A program made the translations under genes and the position numbers. The notes below the pieces were generated by a model. That model was not told the DNA's origin, did no database searches, and saw only the letters and a program-made list of their open reading frames with translations. Below are positions 44,153 to 52,845 of a DNA stretch of 61,265 nucleotides, piece by piece. How positions within the stretch are numbered: position 1 is the stretch's first letter; each line of letters begins with the position of its first letter. Location of the stretch: contig JAQWYA010000033.1 in the NCBI GenBank assembly GCA_029254215.1, forward strand, positions 1 to 61,265. Direction: 5' to 3'. This DNA comes from Pseudorhodobacter sp. (GTDB lineage: Bacteria > Pseudomonadota > Alphaproteobacteria > Rhodobacterales > Rhodobacteraceae).

Positions 44153-46042
44153 TTAGCCGATGATCGCATTGTCATCGCGCTTGATCGCGACGATGGCAGA
44201 GCGGGCAAGCTTGCCTTCCCCATCCGGGAAGGGCGCCGCCGGGTGCTGGATGCCCACAAACATCGTCCGCTTGTCGGCCGACCATGTGATCCCGGTGACT
44301 TCAGAGCCGACCGGCGCGGTCAGGAACCGTTCAATCCGTCCGGTTACGGGGTCGCCTGCCAGCATCTGGTTGTTGCCCATCCCGGCAAAATCGCCCTCGT
44401 TGCTGTCTTCACCATCGGTCTGGATCCAGACGAGGCCCGTGCTGTCGAACATCATCCCGTCGGGCGAGTTGAACATGTTGCCTTCGTTGATATTGCCCGA
44501 TCCGGCATAGGCATCTTTATGGACCACCGGGTTGCCAGCCATCACATACAGATCCCAGTCGAAATCGACGGCGGCATGGTCGTCATTCTCGGGATACCAG
44601 CGCACGATCTGGCCATAGTTGTTCTCGGCGCGCGGGTTCGGGCCGCCAACCGGGGTCTCATCCCCCCCGGCATTCGGCTTGACGCCGCGACGCGAGTTGT
44701 TGGTCAGGCAGCAATAGCCCTCAACCGCAACCGGGTTCACGGCCACCCATTCCGGGCGGTCCATCGTTGTCGCCCCGACCTTGGAGGCCGCAATCCGGGT
44801 GTGAATGCAGATTTCCGCCTGTGTCATCCCCGTCAACTCTGGCGTCAGGGCCAGCCATTCGCCTTTGCCATCCTCAGTGAAGCGGGCAACGAACAGGTTG
44901 CCATCATCCAGCAGGGTCGAGGTATCGCCACCCGGCACATAAATCCCGTTGGAGACATATTTGTACAGGAACTCGCCCCGCTCATCATCGCCCATGTAAA
45001 CGACGACACGACCATCGCGGGCGATGACACAGGCGGCGTTCTCATGCTTGATGCGGCCAAGGGCGGTGCGCTTGACCGGGGTGGCGCTGGCGTCCGAGGG
45101 GTCGATCTCCACGACATAGCCCGCGCGGTTCGGCTCATTCGGGTTTTGCGAGAAATCAAAGCGCGCGTCGAACTTCTCATAGGCATAGCGGGTTTCCGCG
45201 CCGATGCCGTAGCGCTTGAATTCGGGGCTGATCTCGATCTCGGCATTGGTGGAGCCGAAATAGCCGTTAAAATTCTCTTCGCAGGTCAGGTAGGTGCCCC
45301 AGGGGGTCTTGCCCGCACCGCAGTTGTTGAAGGTGCCAAGGCTTTCGGTCCCGGCCGGGTCGGCGGCGGTTTTCAGAAGGTCATGACCCGCAGCCGGGCC
45401 CGAGATTTTCATCGGGGTCAGATGGGTGATCCGGCGGTTAAAGGGGCTGTCAACGACAGGTGCCCAGCCATCCGGGCCTTCGGCCACTTCGAATACCGCA
45501 ACGCCCTGAAGGTTTTGCAGCTTGCGCACGTCTTCAAGCGAGGCCGGAACGCCGTCAGCGGTATGGGGCAGGTTGATTTCGGGGTTCACATATTCATGGT
45601 TGACCGCGATCACCTGATGGCTGCCGATGGTAAACATCTCCATCCCGTCGGTGTTTTCACCGAATACCCGGTCAGCGCTGGCCGCATCGCCGCCCGTGGC
45701 ATGATCAAACGCGACCGCATCCGAAAACAGCTTGTCGCCCCAGCGCACCAGAATGTCCCAGGAATAGCCTTCGGGCACATGGACCGTGGCATCCGTTGCG
45801 ATTCCGATCGGCTTGAAGGCAAAGCGGGTGGCGGCAGCCTGCGCCTGTGCAGAAGTGGAGGAAAGCATCGTGCCCATCCCCATCGCGGCCGCGCCCGACC
45901 CAAAGGCCAGAAGGCCCGACAGGAAGCCCCGGCGCGAGATCGCAGCCTCGACCACCTGATCGAAGCCTTGGGTCGCAGGGCGCGGGTCGCGCAATTCATC
46001 AAATTCGTCGAACGAAAGGTGACGCGTGTCGATATCTTTCAT
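44153..46042 (-). CDS. phoX: PhoX-family alkaline phosphatase
   Basis: Releases phosphate from organic phosphoesters in the periplasm with Ca2+/Fe3+ cofactors. The 629-residue precursor has a short charged N-terminus and the Tat signal SRRGFLSGLLAFGSG, so it is exported folded. PhoX-specific blocks include THLTPMKISGPAAGHDLL, GTYLTCEENFNGYFG and ALGRIKHENAACVI. I chose ATG 46042, six bases after GGAG; ATGs 46045 and 46054 are alternatives, and the track start at 46294 is too early. No convincing Pho box was seen upstream. Single gene, divergent from ilvBN. Confidence 0.9.
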   Translation of the reverse strand: MKDIDTRHLSFDEFDELRDPRPATQGFDQVVEAAISRRGFLSGLLAFGSGAAAMGMGTMLSSTSAQAQAAATRFAFKPIGIATDATVHVPEGYSWDILVRWGDKLFSDAVAFDHATGGDAASADRVFGENTDGMEMFTIGSHQVIAVNHEYVNPEINLPHTADGVPASLEDVRKLQNLQGVAVFEVAEGPDGWAPVVDSPFNRRITHLTPMKISGPAAGHDLLKTAADPAGTESLGTFNNCGAGKTPWGTYLTCEENFNGYFGSTNAEIEISPEFKRYGIGAETRYAYEKFDARFDFSQNPNEPNRAGYVVEIDPSDASATPVKRTALGRIKHENAACVIARDGRVVVYMGDDERGEFLYKYVSNGIYVPGGDTSTLLDDGNLFVARFTEDGKGEWLALTPELTGMTQAEICIHTRIAASKVGATTMDRPEWVAVNPVAVEGYCCLTNNSRRGVKPNAGGDETPVGGPNPRAENNYGQIVRWYPENDDHAAVDFDWDLYVMAGNPVVHKDAYAGSGNINEGNMFNSPDGMMFDSTGLVWIQTDGEDSNEGDFAGMGNNQMLAGDPVTGRIERFLTAPVGSEVTGITWSADKRTMFVGIQHPAAPFPDGEGKLARSAIVAIKRDDNAIIG

Positions 46043-46270
46043 CATCTTCTCCATACCAGCGGATTGCGTGGCCCGGACAGGTTTGCCCCCGGCCTTGACG
46101 CCGTTTACCGCCGTTGGGTGACAGTTCGACAAAGGGTTTATAGGAGTTTCGTAACAACCCGCCGCCCCTGCAAGGCTCAAATTTCGCGGTTCTTTCGGAT
46201 AAATCGCACCAGTCGCAACTTTCGGAAAGGTTTTTTTCACCCTGCGACACTTTATTCCGCCTTTTGGCGG

Positions 46271-46299
46271 TTGACGCGGGTTTTCACCCGCCATAAGGT
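46271..46299 (+). promoter_or_regulatory. Probable ilvBN promoter
   Basis: TTGACG (46271-46276) and TAAGGT (46294-46299) are 17 bp apart. The spacer contains an inverted repeat GCGGGT-TTTC-ACCCGC. The predicted RNA start lies about 15 bases before the leader-peptide ATG. Confidence 0.55.
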
Positions 46300-46322
46300 C
46301 GCCCGGCTTCTAGGGGAAAATC

Positions 46323-46370
46323 ATGACCGATCTCGTCGTCATTGTGGAAAGAAGGCGCAGGGGCCGGTAA
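46323..46370 (+). CDS. ilvL: ilv leader peptide (15 residues)
   Basis: ATG 46323 has AGGGGA six bases upstream and opens a 15-codon frame, MTDLVVIVERRRRGR, ending at TAA 46368-46370. Five consecutive codons (46332-46346) encode Leu-Val-Val-Ile-Val, the amino acids made by the downstream pathway. The frame is too short for the ORF track. It lies upstream of a Rho-independent terminator and of ilvB, the standard layout of an attenuation leader. The gene symbol is by analogy with ilv leaders elsewhere. Confidence 0.82.
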   Translation: MTDLVVIVERRRRGR

Positions 46371-46423
46371 CGGAAATCCAGACGGATACCCTTGCGCCCC
46401 CGATTAACCCCCGGGGGCTTTTT
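46354..46423 (+). promoter_or_regulatory. Transcription attenuator of ilvBN
   Basis: Two RNA structures exclude each other. The terminator is GCCCCCG (46396-46402) paired with CGGGGGC (46412-46418), followed by TTTTT. The antiterminator is GGCGCAGGGG (46354-46363) paired with CCCTTGCGCC (46389-46398), which takes the left arm of the terminator. A ribosome stalled at the Leu/Val/Ile codons leaves 46354-46363 free, favouring read-through; a ribosome that reaches the TAA covers it, favouring termination. Branched-chain amino-acid shortage should therefore raise ilvBN transcription. Confidence 0.82.
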
Positions 46424-46487
46424 GTTGCGAAAACGGCCGTCTCTGCGGCACCAATGCCGAAGGTTCGGCGCTTGAGGATGAAAGACG

Positions 46488-48242
46488 ATGACCAGATCAA
46501 TGACCGGAGCCAGAATGGTGGTTGAAGCCTTGCGCGAACAGGGCGTTGACGTTGTTTTCGGATATCCGGGCGGGGCCGTCCTGCCGATTTACGATGAAAT
46601 CTTCCAACAGAACGATATCCGCCACATTCTGGTGCGGCACGAACAGGGTGCAGTGCATATGGCCGAGGGCTATGCGCGCTCGACCGGTAAGCCGGGCGTT
46701 GTGCTGGTGACTTCTGGCCCTGGCGCGACCAATGCAGTAACCGGACTGACCGATGCGCTGATGGACAGCATTCCGCTGGTGGTTCTGACCGGGCAGGTGC
46801 CGACCTTCATGATCGGGACAGACGGGTTCCAAGAAGCCGATACCGTTGGCATCACCCGCCCCTGCACCAAGCATAACTGGCTGGTCAAGGATACCGACAA
46901 ACTGTCCGAGGTGATCCATCAGGCGTTTCATGTCGCCACCAAGGGCCGCCCCGGCCCGGTGCTGATCGACATTCCGAAGGATGTGCAATTCGCAACCGGC
47001 GAATACACCCCCATGCCGAAAGCCAAGGTGACCCATTACCAGCCGCGCGTGAAGGGCGATATGGAAGCCATCACCCGCATGGTTGAGATGATGGAAACCG
47101 CCGAGCGGCCGCTGTTTTACACCGGCGGCGGGGTCATCAACTCTGGCCCGGCGGCAAGCCAGTTGTTGCGCGAATTCGTGGCGGCGACCGGGTTCCCGAT
47201 CACCTCGACCCTGATGGGTCTGGGCGCTTACCCTGCCAGCGGAGAGAACTGGCTTGGCATGCTGGGGATGCACGGGCTTTACGAGGCGAACCTTGCCATG
47301 CATGGCTGCGACCTGATGCTGAACATCGGGGCGCGGTTTGACGACCGGATCACTGGGCGGATTGCCGATTTCAGCCCGAACAGCCGCAAAGTGCATGTCG
47401 ATATCGACGCCTCCAGCCTGAACAAGGTGATCCGGGCGGATGTGCCGATCCTGGGCGACGTGGGCCATGTGCTGGAAGATGCGCTGCGCCTGTGGAAAGC
47501 GCGTGGGCGCAAGTTGAACAAGGCCGGGTTGGCGAAATGGTGGAAGCAGATCAATGAATGGCGGGCCGTGAAATGCCTGACCTACAAGAACTCTGCCACC
47601 GTCATCAAACCGCAATATGCGCTGGAGCGGCTGGAAGCCCTGACCAAGGGGATGGACCGCTATATCACCACCGAAGTCGGCCAGCATCAGATGTGGGCGG
47701 CGCAATTCCTGGGCTTCGAGGACCCGAACCGCTGGATGACAAGCGGTGGTCTGGGGACGATGGGCTATGGGCTTCCGGCCTCGATCGGGGTGCAGGTGGC
47801 GCATCCCGAGGCGCTGGTGATAAACGTGGCGGGAGAGGCCTCTTGGCTGATGAACATGCAGGAAATGGGCACGGCGATGCAGTTCCGCGCACCGGTCAAG
47901 CAGTTCATCCTCAACAATGAGCGGTTGGGCATGGTGCGCCAGTGGCAAGAATTGCTGCATGGCGAGCGCTATTCGCAAAGCTGGTCGGAAAGCCTGCCCG
48001 ATTTCGTGAAACTGGCGGAGGCTTTTGGTTGCAAGGGTATCCAGTGTAAGGACCCGAAGGATCTGGACGATGCGATCATGGAGATGATCAAATATGATGG
48101 TCCGGTGATTTTTGACTGCCTCGTGGAAAAGCACGAAAACTGCTTCCCGATGATCCCGAGCGGCAAGCCGCATAACGAGATGCTTCTGGGAGAAGCGGAT
48201 ACGAAAGGGGCGATCGGATCCAAGGGAGCCGTTCTGGTCTGA
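46488..48242 (+). CDS. ilvB: Acetolactate (acetohydroxyacid) synthase large subunit
   Basis: ThDP- and FAD-dependent enzyme that makes acetolactate or acetohydroxybutyrate, the first common step of Val, Leu and Ile synthesis. The 584-residue protein has the catalytic Glu region LVRHEQGAVHMAEGYARSTG, the FAD-linked middle domain, and a C-terminal ThDP motif region around NNERLGMVRQWQELLHGERYS. ATG 46488 follows GAGGA at ten bases. It is downstream of the attenuator and 82 bp before the small subunit. In alphaproteobacteria it may be called ilvI. Confidence 0.96.
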   Translation: MTRSMTGARMVVEALREQGVDVVFGYPGGAVLPIYDEIFQQNDIRHILVRHEQGAVHMAEGYARSTGKPGVVLVTSGPGATNAVTGLTDALMDSIPLVVLTGQVPTFMIGTDGFQEADTVGITRPCTKHNWLVKDTDKLSEVIHQAFHVATKGRPGPVLIDIPKDVQFATGEYTPMPKAKVTHYQPRVKGDMEAITRMVEMMETAERPLFYTGGGVINSGPAASQLLREFVAATGFPITSTLMGLGAYPASGENWLGMLGMHGLYEANLAMHGCDLMLNIGARFDDRITGRIADFSPNSRKVHVDIDASSLNKVIRADVPILGDVGHVLEDALRLWKARGRKLNKAGLAKWWKQINEWRAVKCLTYKNSATVIKPQYALERLEALTKGMDRYITTEVGQHQMWAAQFLGFEDPNRWMTSGGLGTMGYGLPASIGVQVAHPEALVINVAGEASWLMNMQEMGTAMQFRAPVKQFILNNERLGMVRQWQELLHGERYSQSWSESLPDFVKLAEAFGCKGIQCKDPKDLDDAIMEMIKYDGPVIFDCLVEKHENCFPMIPSGKPHNEMLLGEADTKGAIGSKGAVLV

Positions 48243-48263
48243 CCGTTTTTTTGCCGAGAGCGC

Positions 48264-48316
48264 CGGGGGTTTCACACCCCCGGACCCCCGTGGGATATTT
48301 TCAAACAGATGAAAGG
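48264..48316. repeat. Intergenic hairpin-plus-tail repeat, copy D (class 1 tail)
   Basis: Plus-strand reading: hairpin CCGGGGG-TTTCACA-CCCCCGG (48264-48284), then ACCCCCGTGGGATATTTTCA and ACAGATGAAAGG to 48316. The tail matches copies A and C. It lies between ilvB and ilvN, and GAAAGGG at its end is positioned to serve as the ilvN ribosome site. Confidence 0.75.
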
Positions 48317-48324
48317 GCGCAGTC

Positions 48325-48885
48325 ATGTCGCCGCTCAATATACAATCCGGCTCGACGAGCCATTCTGCCTATGATCTTCGCGACCCCCATGCCGAGGTGA
48401 TCGAACAGCATACGCTGGCGGTCGTGGTCGATAACGAAAGCGGCGTGCTGGCGCGGGTGATCGGGCTTTTCTCGGGTCGGGGCTATAATATCGAAAGCCT
48501 TACTGTCGCTGAGGTTGATCATGAGGGGCATCGCAGCCGCATCACGATCGTGACGCGGGGCACGCCCCAGGTGATCGTGCAGATCAAGGCGCAGTTGTTC
48601 CGGATGGTTCCGGTGCATGAGGTTCATGACCTGACCGTAGACGGGCCTTCGGTGCAGCGCGAGCTTGCCTTGTTCAAGGTGGCCGGCAAGGGTGACCATC
48701 GGATCGAGGCTTTGCGGCTGGCGGAGATCTTTCGGGCGAATGTGGTCGACAGTACGTTGGAGAGCTTTGTCTTCGAGATGACCGGAACGCCGGAAAAGAT
48801 TGATGCTTTTGCCGAACTCATGCGGCCTTTGGGGCTGCGCGAGATTGCGCGGACCGGGGTTGCGGCGCTGTCACGCGGGGCGTGA
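48325..48885 (+). CDS. ilvN: Acetolactate synthase small (regulatory) subunit
   Basis: A 186-residue regulatory subunit that gives valine feedback control and activates the large subunit. The N-terminal ACT domain is HTLAVVVDNESGVLARVIGLFSGRGYNIESL; the C-terminal domain includes RELALFKV and GTPEKIDAFAELMRPLGLREIARTG. The first 25 residues before the ACT domain are less conserved. It follows ilvB in the same transcription unit, with a repeat element in the spacer, and is followed by a terminator. ilvH is an alternative symbol. Confidence 0.95.
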   Translation: MSPLNIQSGSTSHSAYDLRDPHAEVIEQHTLAVVVDNESGVLARVIGLFSGRGYNIESLTVAEVDHEGHRSRITIVTRGTPQVIVQIKAQLFRMVPVHEVHDLTVDGPSVQRELALFKVAGKGDHRIEALRLAEIFRANVVDSTLESFVFEMTGTPEKIDAFAELMRPLGLREIARTGVAALSRGA

Positions 48886-48913
48886 CGGACGTTTAACCGC
48901 AAGTTGAGATATG

Positions 48914-48942
48914 AAAAAGCCGGGCGGAGCGCCCGGCTTTTT
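48914..48942. terminator. Bidirectional terminator after ilvN
   Basis: AAAAA-GCCGGGCG-GAG-CGCCCGGC-TTTTT between convergent ilvN and the enoyl-CoA hydratase gene. Confidence 0.9.
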
Positions 48943-48962
48943 GCCATATTGGGGGCTTTGCC

Positions 48963-49739
48963 TTAGCGGCCTTCAAACTTCGCGGGGCGTTTTTCGAGAA
49001 AGGCAATAACGCCTTCCTTGAAGTCATAGGTCTGGCCGCAGGCGCCTTGCAAGCGGGCCTCCAGCGCCAGTTGCTGTTCAAGATCGTTGGAGAAGCTGGC
49101 GCGGATCGCGGTTTTGACGCCCCGGTAGGCCGCAGTCGGGCCTTGGGCGAGATGGCTGGCACGGGCTTGCCAATGGGCCGCAAACTCTGCCTCGGGGACG
49201 GCTTCATAGATCATGCCCCAATCGACGGCCTGACGCGCGGAGATCTTGTCGGCAAAGAGCGCCGCGCCCATCGCACGGGCCGCCCCGATCTGGCGTGGCA
49301 GCCAATAGGTGCCGCCCGCATCTGGTATAAGGCCGATCCGCGTGAAGGCCTGAATGAAGCTTGCCGTTTCGCTGGCGATAACGACATCGGCAGCTAAGGC
49401 GAGGTTGGCCCCTGCCCCGGCCGCAGCCCCGTTCACCGCCGAAATAGTCGGCACAGGGCAATCATAGATCGCGCGCAGCAAGGGTTCGTATTCGTCGCGC
49501 AGCGTCCGTTCCAGATCAATGCTGGCGATGCGCGGGCGATCCCCCAGATCCTGCCCCGAACAAAACGCACGCCCTGCCCCGGTCATGACCAGAACGCGCG
49601 CCGACTTCCCGGCCTGCCGCACCGCATGCAGCAGTTCCGCCCGCATCTGGCTGGAAAGCGCGTTCATCACTTCGGGACGGCTGAGGGTAATCACCCCGAC
49701 ATTATTCGTCTCGGCATAGGTGATCGTTTCATAGATCAT
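48963..49739 (-). CDS. Enoyl-CoA hydratase/isomerase family protein, PaaG-like
   Basis: A 258-residue crotonase-fold enzyme. The oxyanion-hole segments GRAFCSGQDLGDR and NGAAAGAGANLALA and the active-site region GLIPDAGGTYWLPR resemble PaaG (epoxyphenylacetyl-CoA isomerase), including the Asp in IPDAGG where hydratases keep a Glu. No other phenylacetate genes are present. It lies 69 bp downstream of ccmH on the same strand. I recall that an ECH gene beside ccm genes is common in this family, but the physiological substrate is not established here. Confidence 0.85.
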   Translation of the reverse strand: MIYETITYAETNNVGVITLSRPEVMNALSSQMRAELLHAVRQAGKSARVLVMTGAGRAFCSGQDLGDRPRIASIDLERTLRDEYEPLLRAIYDCPVPTISAVNGAAAGAGANLALAADVVIASETASFIQAFTRIGLIPDAGGTYWLPRQIGAARAMGAALFADKISARQAVDWGMIYEAVPEAEFAAHWQARASHLAQGPTAAYRGVKTAIRASFSNDLEQQLALEARLQGACGQTYDFKEGVIAFLEKRPAKFEGR

Positions 49740-49808
49740 GGCTGGCTTCCCATCTGTTACGCGACTGGCTTAACCGCTTGGCACCGCAAGAGGAAGCGGG
49801 ACGGCGCG

Positions 49809-50267
49809 TCACTCTTTCAGGATTTCCGCTAGGCGCTGTTCCTCGGCCTCTGACAGGGCGTCTGCGGAGGCCGGCTTGGCGGTTTGCCTGCGGCGCAGGT
49901 AGAACCCCGCCACCCCGCCGCCCAACAGCAGCATCAGCGGCCCTGCGATCCATAGGACCAGATTTGCGCCATCGGTGGTCGGGTTGAGCAGAACATACTC
50001 GCCATAGCGATCAACGATAAAGGCAATCGCCTCTTCATCGCTGTCGCCCGCCACCAGCCGTTCGCGGACCAAAAGCCGCAGATCGCGGGCCAGTTCGGCA
50101 TTGCTGTCGTCGATATTCTCGTTGCGGCAGACAAGGCAGCGAAGGTCTTTGGACAGGACACGCGCGCGCGCCTCCAGCGCCGGATCAGACAGCACCTCAT
50201 CAGGTTGCACCGCATGCAGCGGGGTCGCCACCAGAAAAGCCATCAGCAAGAGTGCGGCGCGGGTCAT
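49809..50267 (-). CDS. ccmH: Cytochrome c maturation protein CcmH
   Basis: Thiol-disulfide component of System I cytochrome c maturation. The 152-residue protein has a signal peptide (residues 1-19), the redox motif RCLVCRN in the periplasmic domain, and a C-terminal TM helix (about 105-127) followed by a short cytoplasmic tail. The ATG overlaps the ccmF stop (ATGA). It lacks the TPR domain found in E. coli CcmH; a separate CcmI would be expected but is not in this window. Confidence 0.93.
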   Translation of the reverse strand: MTRAALLLMAFLVATPLHAVQPDEVLSDPALEARARVLSKDLRCLVCRNENIDDSNAELARDLRLLVRERLVAGDSDEEAIAFIVDRYGEYVLLNPTTDGANLVLWIAGPLMLLLGGGVAGFYLRRRQTAKPASADALSEAEEQRLAEILKE

Positions 50268-52237
50268 TCTGCAGGCACCGCGTTGACGGGTTTACGCTTG
50301 GCCCCGGCGGCAATCCGGTAGCGGCGGTCTGCGAGGCTGATCATGCCGCCAAGCGCCATCAGCATCGCCCCGCCCCAGATCCAGTTGGCGAAGGGTTTGA
50401 AATAACTGCGCACCGCCCAGCCGCCAGTCTCTTGCTGATCGCCGATCACAAGATAAATGTCGCGCAAGAAGCCGTAGTCGATCCCGGCTTCGGTCGTGGG
50501 CATCGCAGCCACCGGATAGACCCGCTTTTCGGGATAGACGGTGGCAACCTCTGCCCCGTTTCGGGTGATGTCCATCTTTGCCATGGTGGTGAAATAGTTC
50601 GGGCCCCGCGCATCCTCGACACTGGCAAGGGTGACGGTGTAGCCGCGCAGATCAAAGCTTTCGCCGACATTCATCACGCGGATATCTTCGACCTGCCAGG
50701 CATTCATCGCGGCACAGGCAAAGACCGTGACCCCAAGACCGGCATGAGAGGTCGCCTTCCCCCAATCAGCGCGCGGCAGCCGGGCCAGACGCCCGATCCG
50801 GCCAAAGACAGCGCCGCGCCCGGTGCGCAGCCAGAGTTCCGTCATCGCGCCGAACACGACCCATGCGCCAAGCGCCAAGCCAACCGGCCCCAGCGCCGAG
50901 CGCCCGGTCTGCACCGCAAAGGCCAGCGCCAGCAGCGACAGCGCCAAAATCCCCGCCGGGATCAGTGCGCGCAGCGTGCGCCCCGGTTGCGCCCGTTTCC
51001 ACGCCAGCATGGAGCCAAGCGGCAGCAGCAGCGACAAGACCACCATGAAGGGCGAAAAGGCGGCGTTGAAGAAGGGCTCTCCGACGCTCAACTTACGGTC
51101 CCACAGAAGTTCAGCGACCAAGGGCCAGATCGTGCCGATGAACACCACAAAACAAGACACCGCCAGCAAGAGGTTATTGGCCACAAGCGCTGCCTCACGG
51201 CTGACAGGCGCGAAGATGCCCTTCGCCTCCATCGCGCTGGCCCGGACGGCGTAAAGCGTCAGCGCCCCGCCGGTAAAGAAGGCCAGAATCGCCAGAATGA
51301 AGACCCCTCGCTCCGGGTCATTGGCAAAGGCATGGACCGAGGTGATGACGCCCGAGCGGACGATGAACGTCCCAATCAAGGAGAAGCCGAACGCGAGGAT
51401 GGCCAGAAGGATTGTCCAGGCTTTCAACGCCTCCCGCTTTTCCACCACGATGGCCGAATGCAGCAGGGCCGCCGCCAAAAGCCAAGGCATGAAGCTTGCG
51501 TTTTCAACCGGATCCCAGAACCAGAACCCGCCCCAGCCAAGCTCGTAATAGGCCCACCAAGACCCGAGCGCGATCCCGATGGTCAGAAAAACCCAAGCCG
51601 CCAAGGTCCATGGGCGAACCCAACGGCCCCATGCGGCATCAACACGCCCCTCGATCAGGGCGGCAACCGCAAAGGAAAACGCCACCGACAGGCCCACATA
51701 GCCCAGATAGAGGAAGGGCGGATGGAAGGCGAGGCCGGGGTCTTGCAACAAGGGGTTCAGATCTTCGCCGTCAAAGGGCGGGAATTCCATCCGCAGGAAG
51801 GGGTTGGAGGTCAGCAGCATGAACAGCAAAAACGCCACCCCGATGGAGCCCTGCACCGCAATCACCCGTGCCTTGAGCGTCGGCGGCAGGTTGCTGCCAA
51901 ACCACGCAACACAGGCCCCGAACAGCGCAAGGATCAGCACCCAAAGCAGCAGCGAGCCTTCATGGTTACCCCAAACGCCCGAGACCTTGTAGATCATCGG
52001 CTTGTAGGTGTGGGAGTTCAGCACGACGAGCCGCACCGAGAAATCCGACACCACGAAAGCATAGGTCAACGCCGCAAAACTGGCGCAGAGCAGCACAAAC
52101 TGCGCCACCGCCGCCGGTTCGGCAATCGCCATCCAATGCGCCCAACGGCGCTGCGCCCCGATCAACGGGATCACCGTTTGAACAAGCGCCACACATAGCG
52201 CGAGGATAAGGGCAAAATGGCCAAGCTCGACGATCAT
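50264..52237 (-). CDS. ccmF: Cytochrome c heme lyase subunit CcmF
   Basis: Large integral membrane protein (657 residues, about 14-15 TM segments) that ligates heme to apocytochrome c with CcmH. The WWD domain is visible as GSWWAYYELGWGGFWFWDPVENASFMPWL. Conserved periplasmic histidines lie in WGNHEGSLLLW and nearby loops. It is coupled to ccmH by ATGA. The usual upstream ccmE is not adjacent; the next gene is an Lrp regulator. The upstream spacer (52238-52388) shows no gene. Confidence 0.95.
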   Translation of the reverse strand: MIVELGHFALILALCVALVQTVIPLIGAQRRWAHWMAIAEPAAVAQFVLLCASFAALTYAFVVSDFSVRLVVLNSHTYKPMIYKVSGVWGNHEGSLLLWVLILALFGACVAWFGSNLPPTLKARVIAVQGSIGVAFLLFMLLTSNPFLRMEFPPFDGEDLNPLLQDPGLAFHPPFLYLGYVGLSVAFSFAVAALIEGRVDAAWGRWVRPWTLAAWVFLTIGIALGSWWAYYELGWGGFWFWDPVENASFMPWLLAAALLHSAIVVEKREALKAWTILLAILAFGFSLIGTFIVRSGVITSVHAFANDPERGVFILAILAFFTGGALTLYAVRASAMEAKGIFAPVSREAALVANNLLLAVSCFVVFIGTIWPLVAELLWDRKLSVGEPFFNAAFSPFMVVLSLLLPLGSMLAWKRAQPGRTLRALIPAGILALSLLALAFAVQTGRSALGPVGLALGAWVVFGAMTELWLRTGRGAVFGRIGRLARLPRADWGKATSHAGLGVTVFACAAMNAWQVEDIRVMNVGESFDLRGYTVTLASVEDARGPNYFTTMAKMDITRNGAEVATVYPEKRVYPVAAMPTTEAGIDYGFLRDIYLVIGDQQETGGWAVRSYFKPFANWIWGGAMLMALGGMISLADRRYRIAAGAKRKPVNAVPAE

Positions 52238-52388
52238 AGGGGGCCTCTCCGGGTTCGGACGGTCATTTTACAGAAATGTCAGTTTGCGTCTCTTGCGGCA
52301 ACTTACGAGGTATTCCCAAGGGTTCCAATGGGGATGCGCTTGCCTGTCGCACCTGTGATCCGCCAGTCAGGCCCCCGTGGGACCCCAG

Positions 52389-52829
52389 TCAGCCGCCAAT
52401 CCGGCGTCCGGCCCGCCGCGTTGACATCAAAAGATTGGTTTCCGAGGTCATCACACCCTCTAGATTGCGGATGCGAAACACCACCTCGTCAAGGTCGGGC
52501 AAGGTCTGGGTGCCGATCTCGGCGATCAGATCCCATTTGCCAACGGTCGAATGCACCGCTTGCACCGCCGGATTGCCGCTCAGCCGCGCCATGATCTTTT
52601 CCGCGCCGCGCCCCTCGATCCCGATCATGACAAGCGCGCGGATCGGCAAGGCCGTGATGTCTGAGCGCGTCAGAACGGTGAACCCCGCAATCTCTCCGCT
52701 TTGAACAAGACGGTCCATACGGCTGCGGATCGTGGCCCGGCTTAACCCGATACGCGCCGCCAGATCCGAAAGCGAGGCCCGCGCATCGCGCCGCAACTCG
52801 GCCACCAAAAGCTGATCGGTTTCGTCCAT
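52389..52829 (-). CDS. Lrp/AsnC-family transcriptional regulator
   Basis: A 146-residue regulator. The N-terminal HTH is ELRRDARASLSDLAARIGLSRATIRSRMDRLVQSGEI, and the C-terminal RAM domain follows (ALVMIGIEGRGAEKIMARLSG). ATG 52829 (MDETDQLLVA) gives the standard Lrp start; ATG 52850 is possible. It is divergent from arginase with an operator between, so it probably controls arginine catabolism and itself, with arginine or ornithine as likely effector (inference from context). Confidence 0.9.
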   Translation of the reverse strand: MDETDQLLVAELRRDARASLSDLAARIGLSRATIRSRMDRLVQSGEIAGFTVLTRSDITALPIRALVMIGIEGRGAEKIMARLSGNPAVQAVHSTVGKWDLIAEIGTQTLPDLDEVVFRIRNLEGVMTSETNLLMSTRRAGRRIGG

Positions 52830-52845
52830 TCTGCCGATATCCTTG

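Noticed and set aside
46055-46270. Pho box upstream of phoX
   Set aside because: TGTC-like fragments occur but not as the 11-bp spaced direct repeats required; phosphate control is plausible but not shown here.
44147-46525. 792-codon plus-strand ORF over phoX
   Set aside because: It is antisense to a clear PhoX gene. Long antisense frames are expected in GC-rich genes, and the translation shows no domain.
46497-48338. 613-codon minus-strand ORF over ilvB
   Set aside because: Shadow of acetolactate synthase; no start signal or domain.
50252-52198. 648-codon plus-strand ORF over ccmF
   Set aside because: Antisense shadow of CcmF; product is low-complexity Arg/Gln/His-rich with no recognisable fold.
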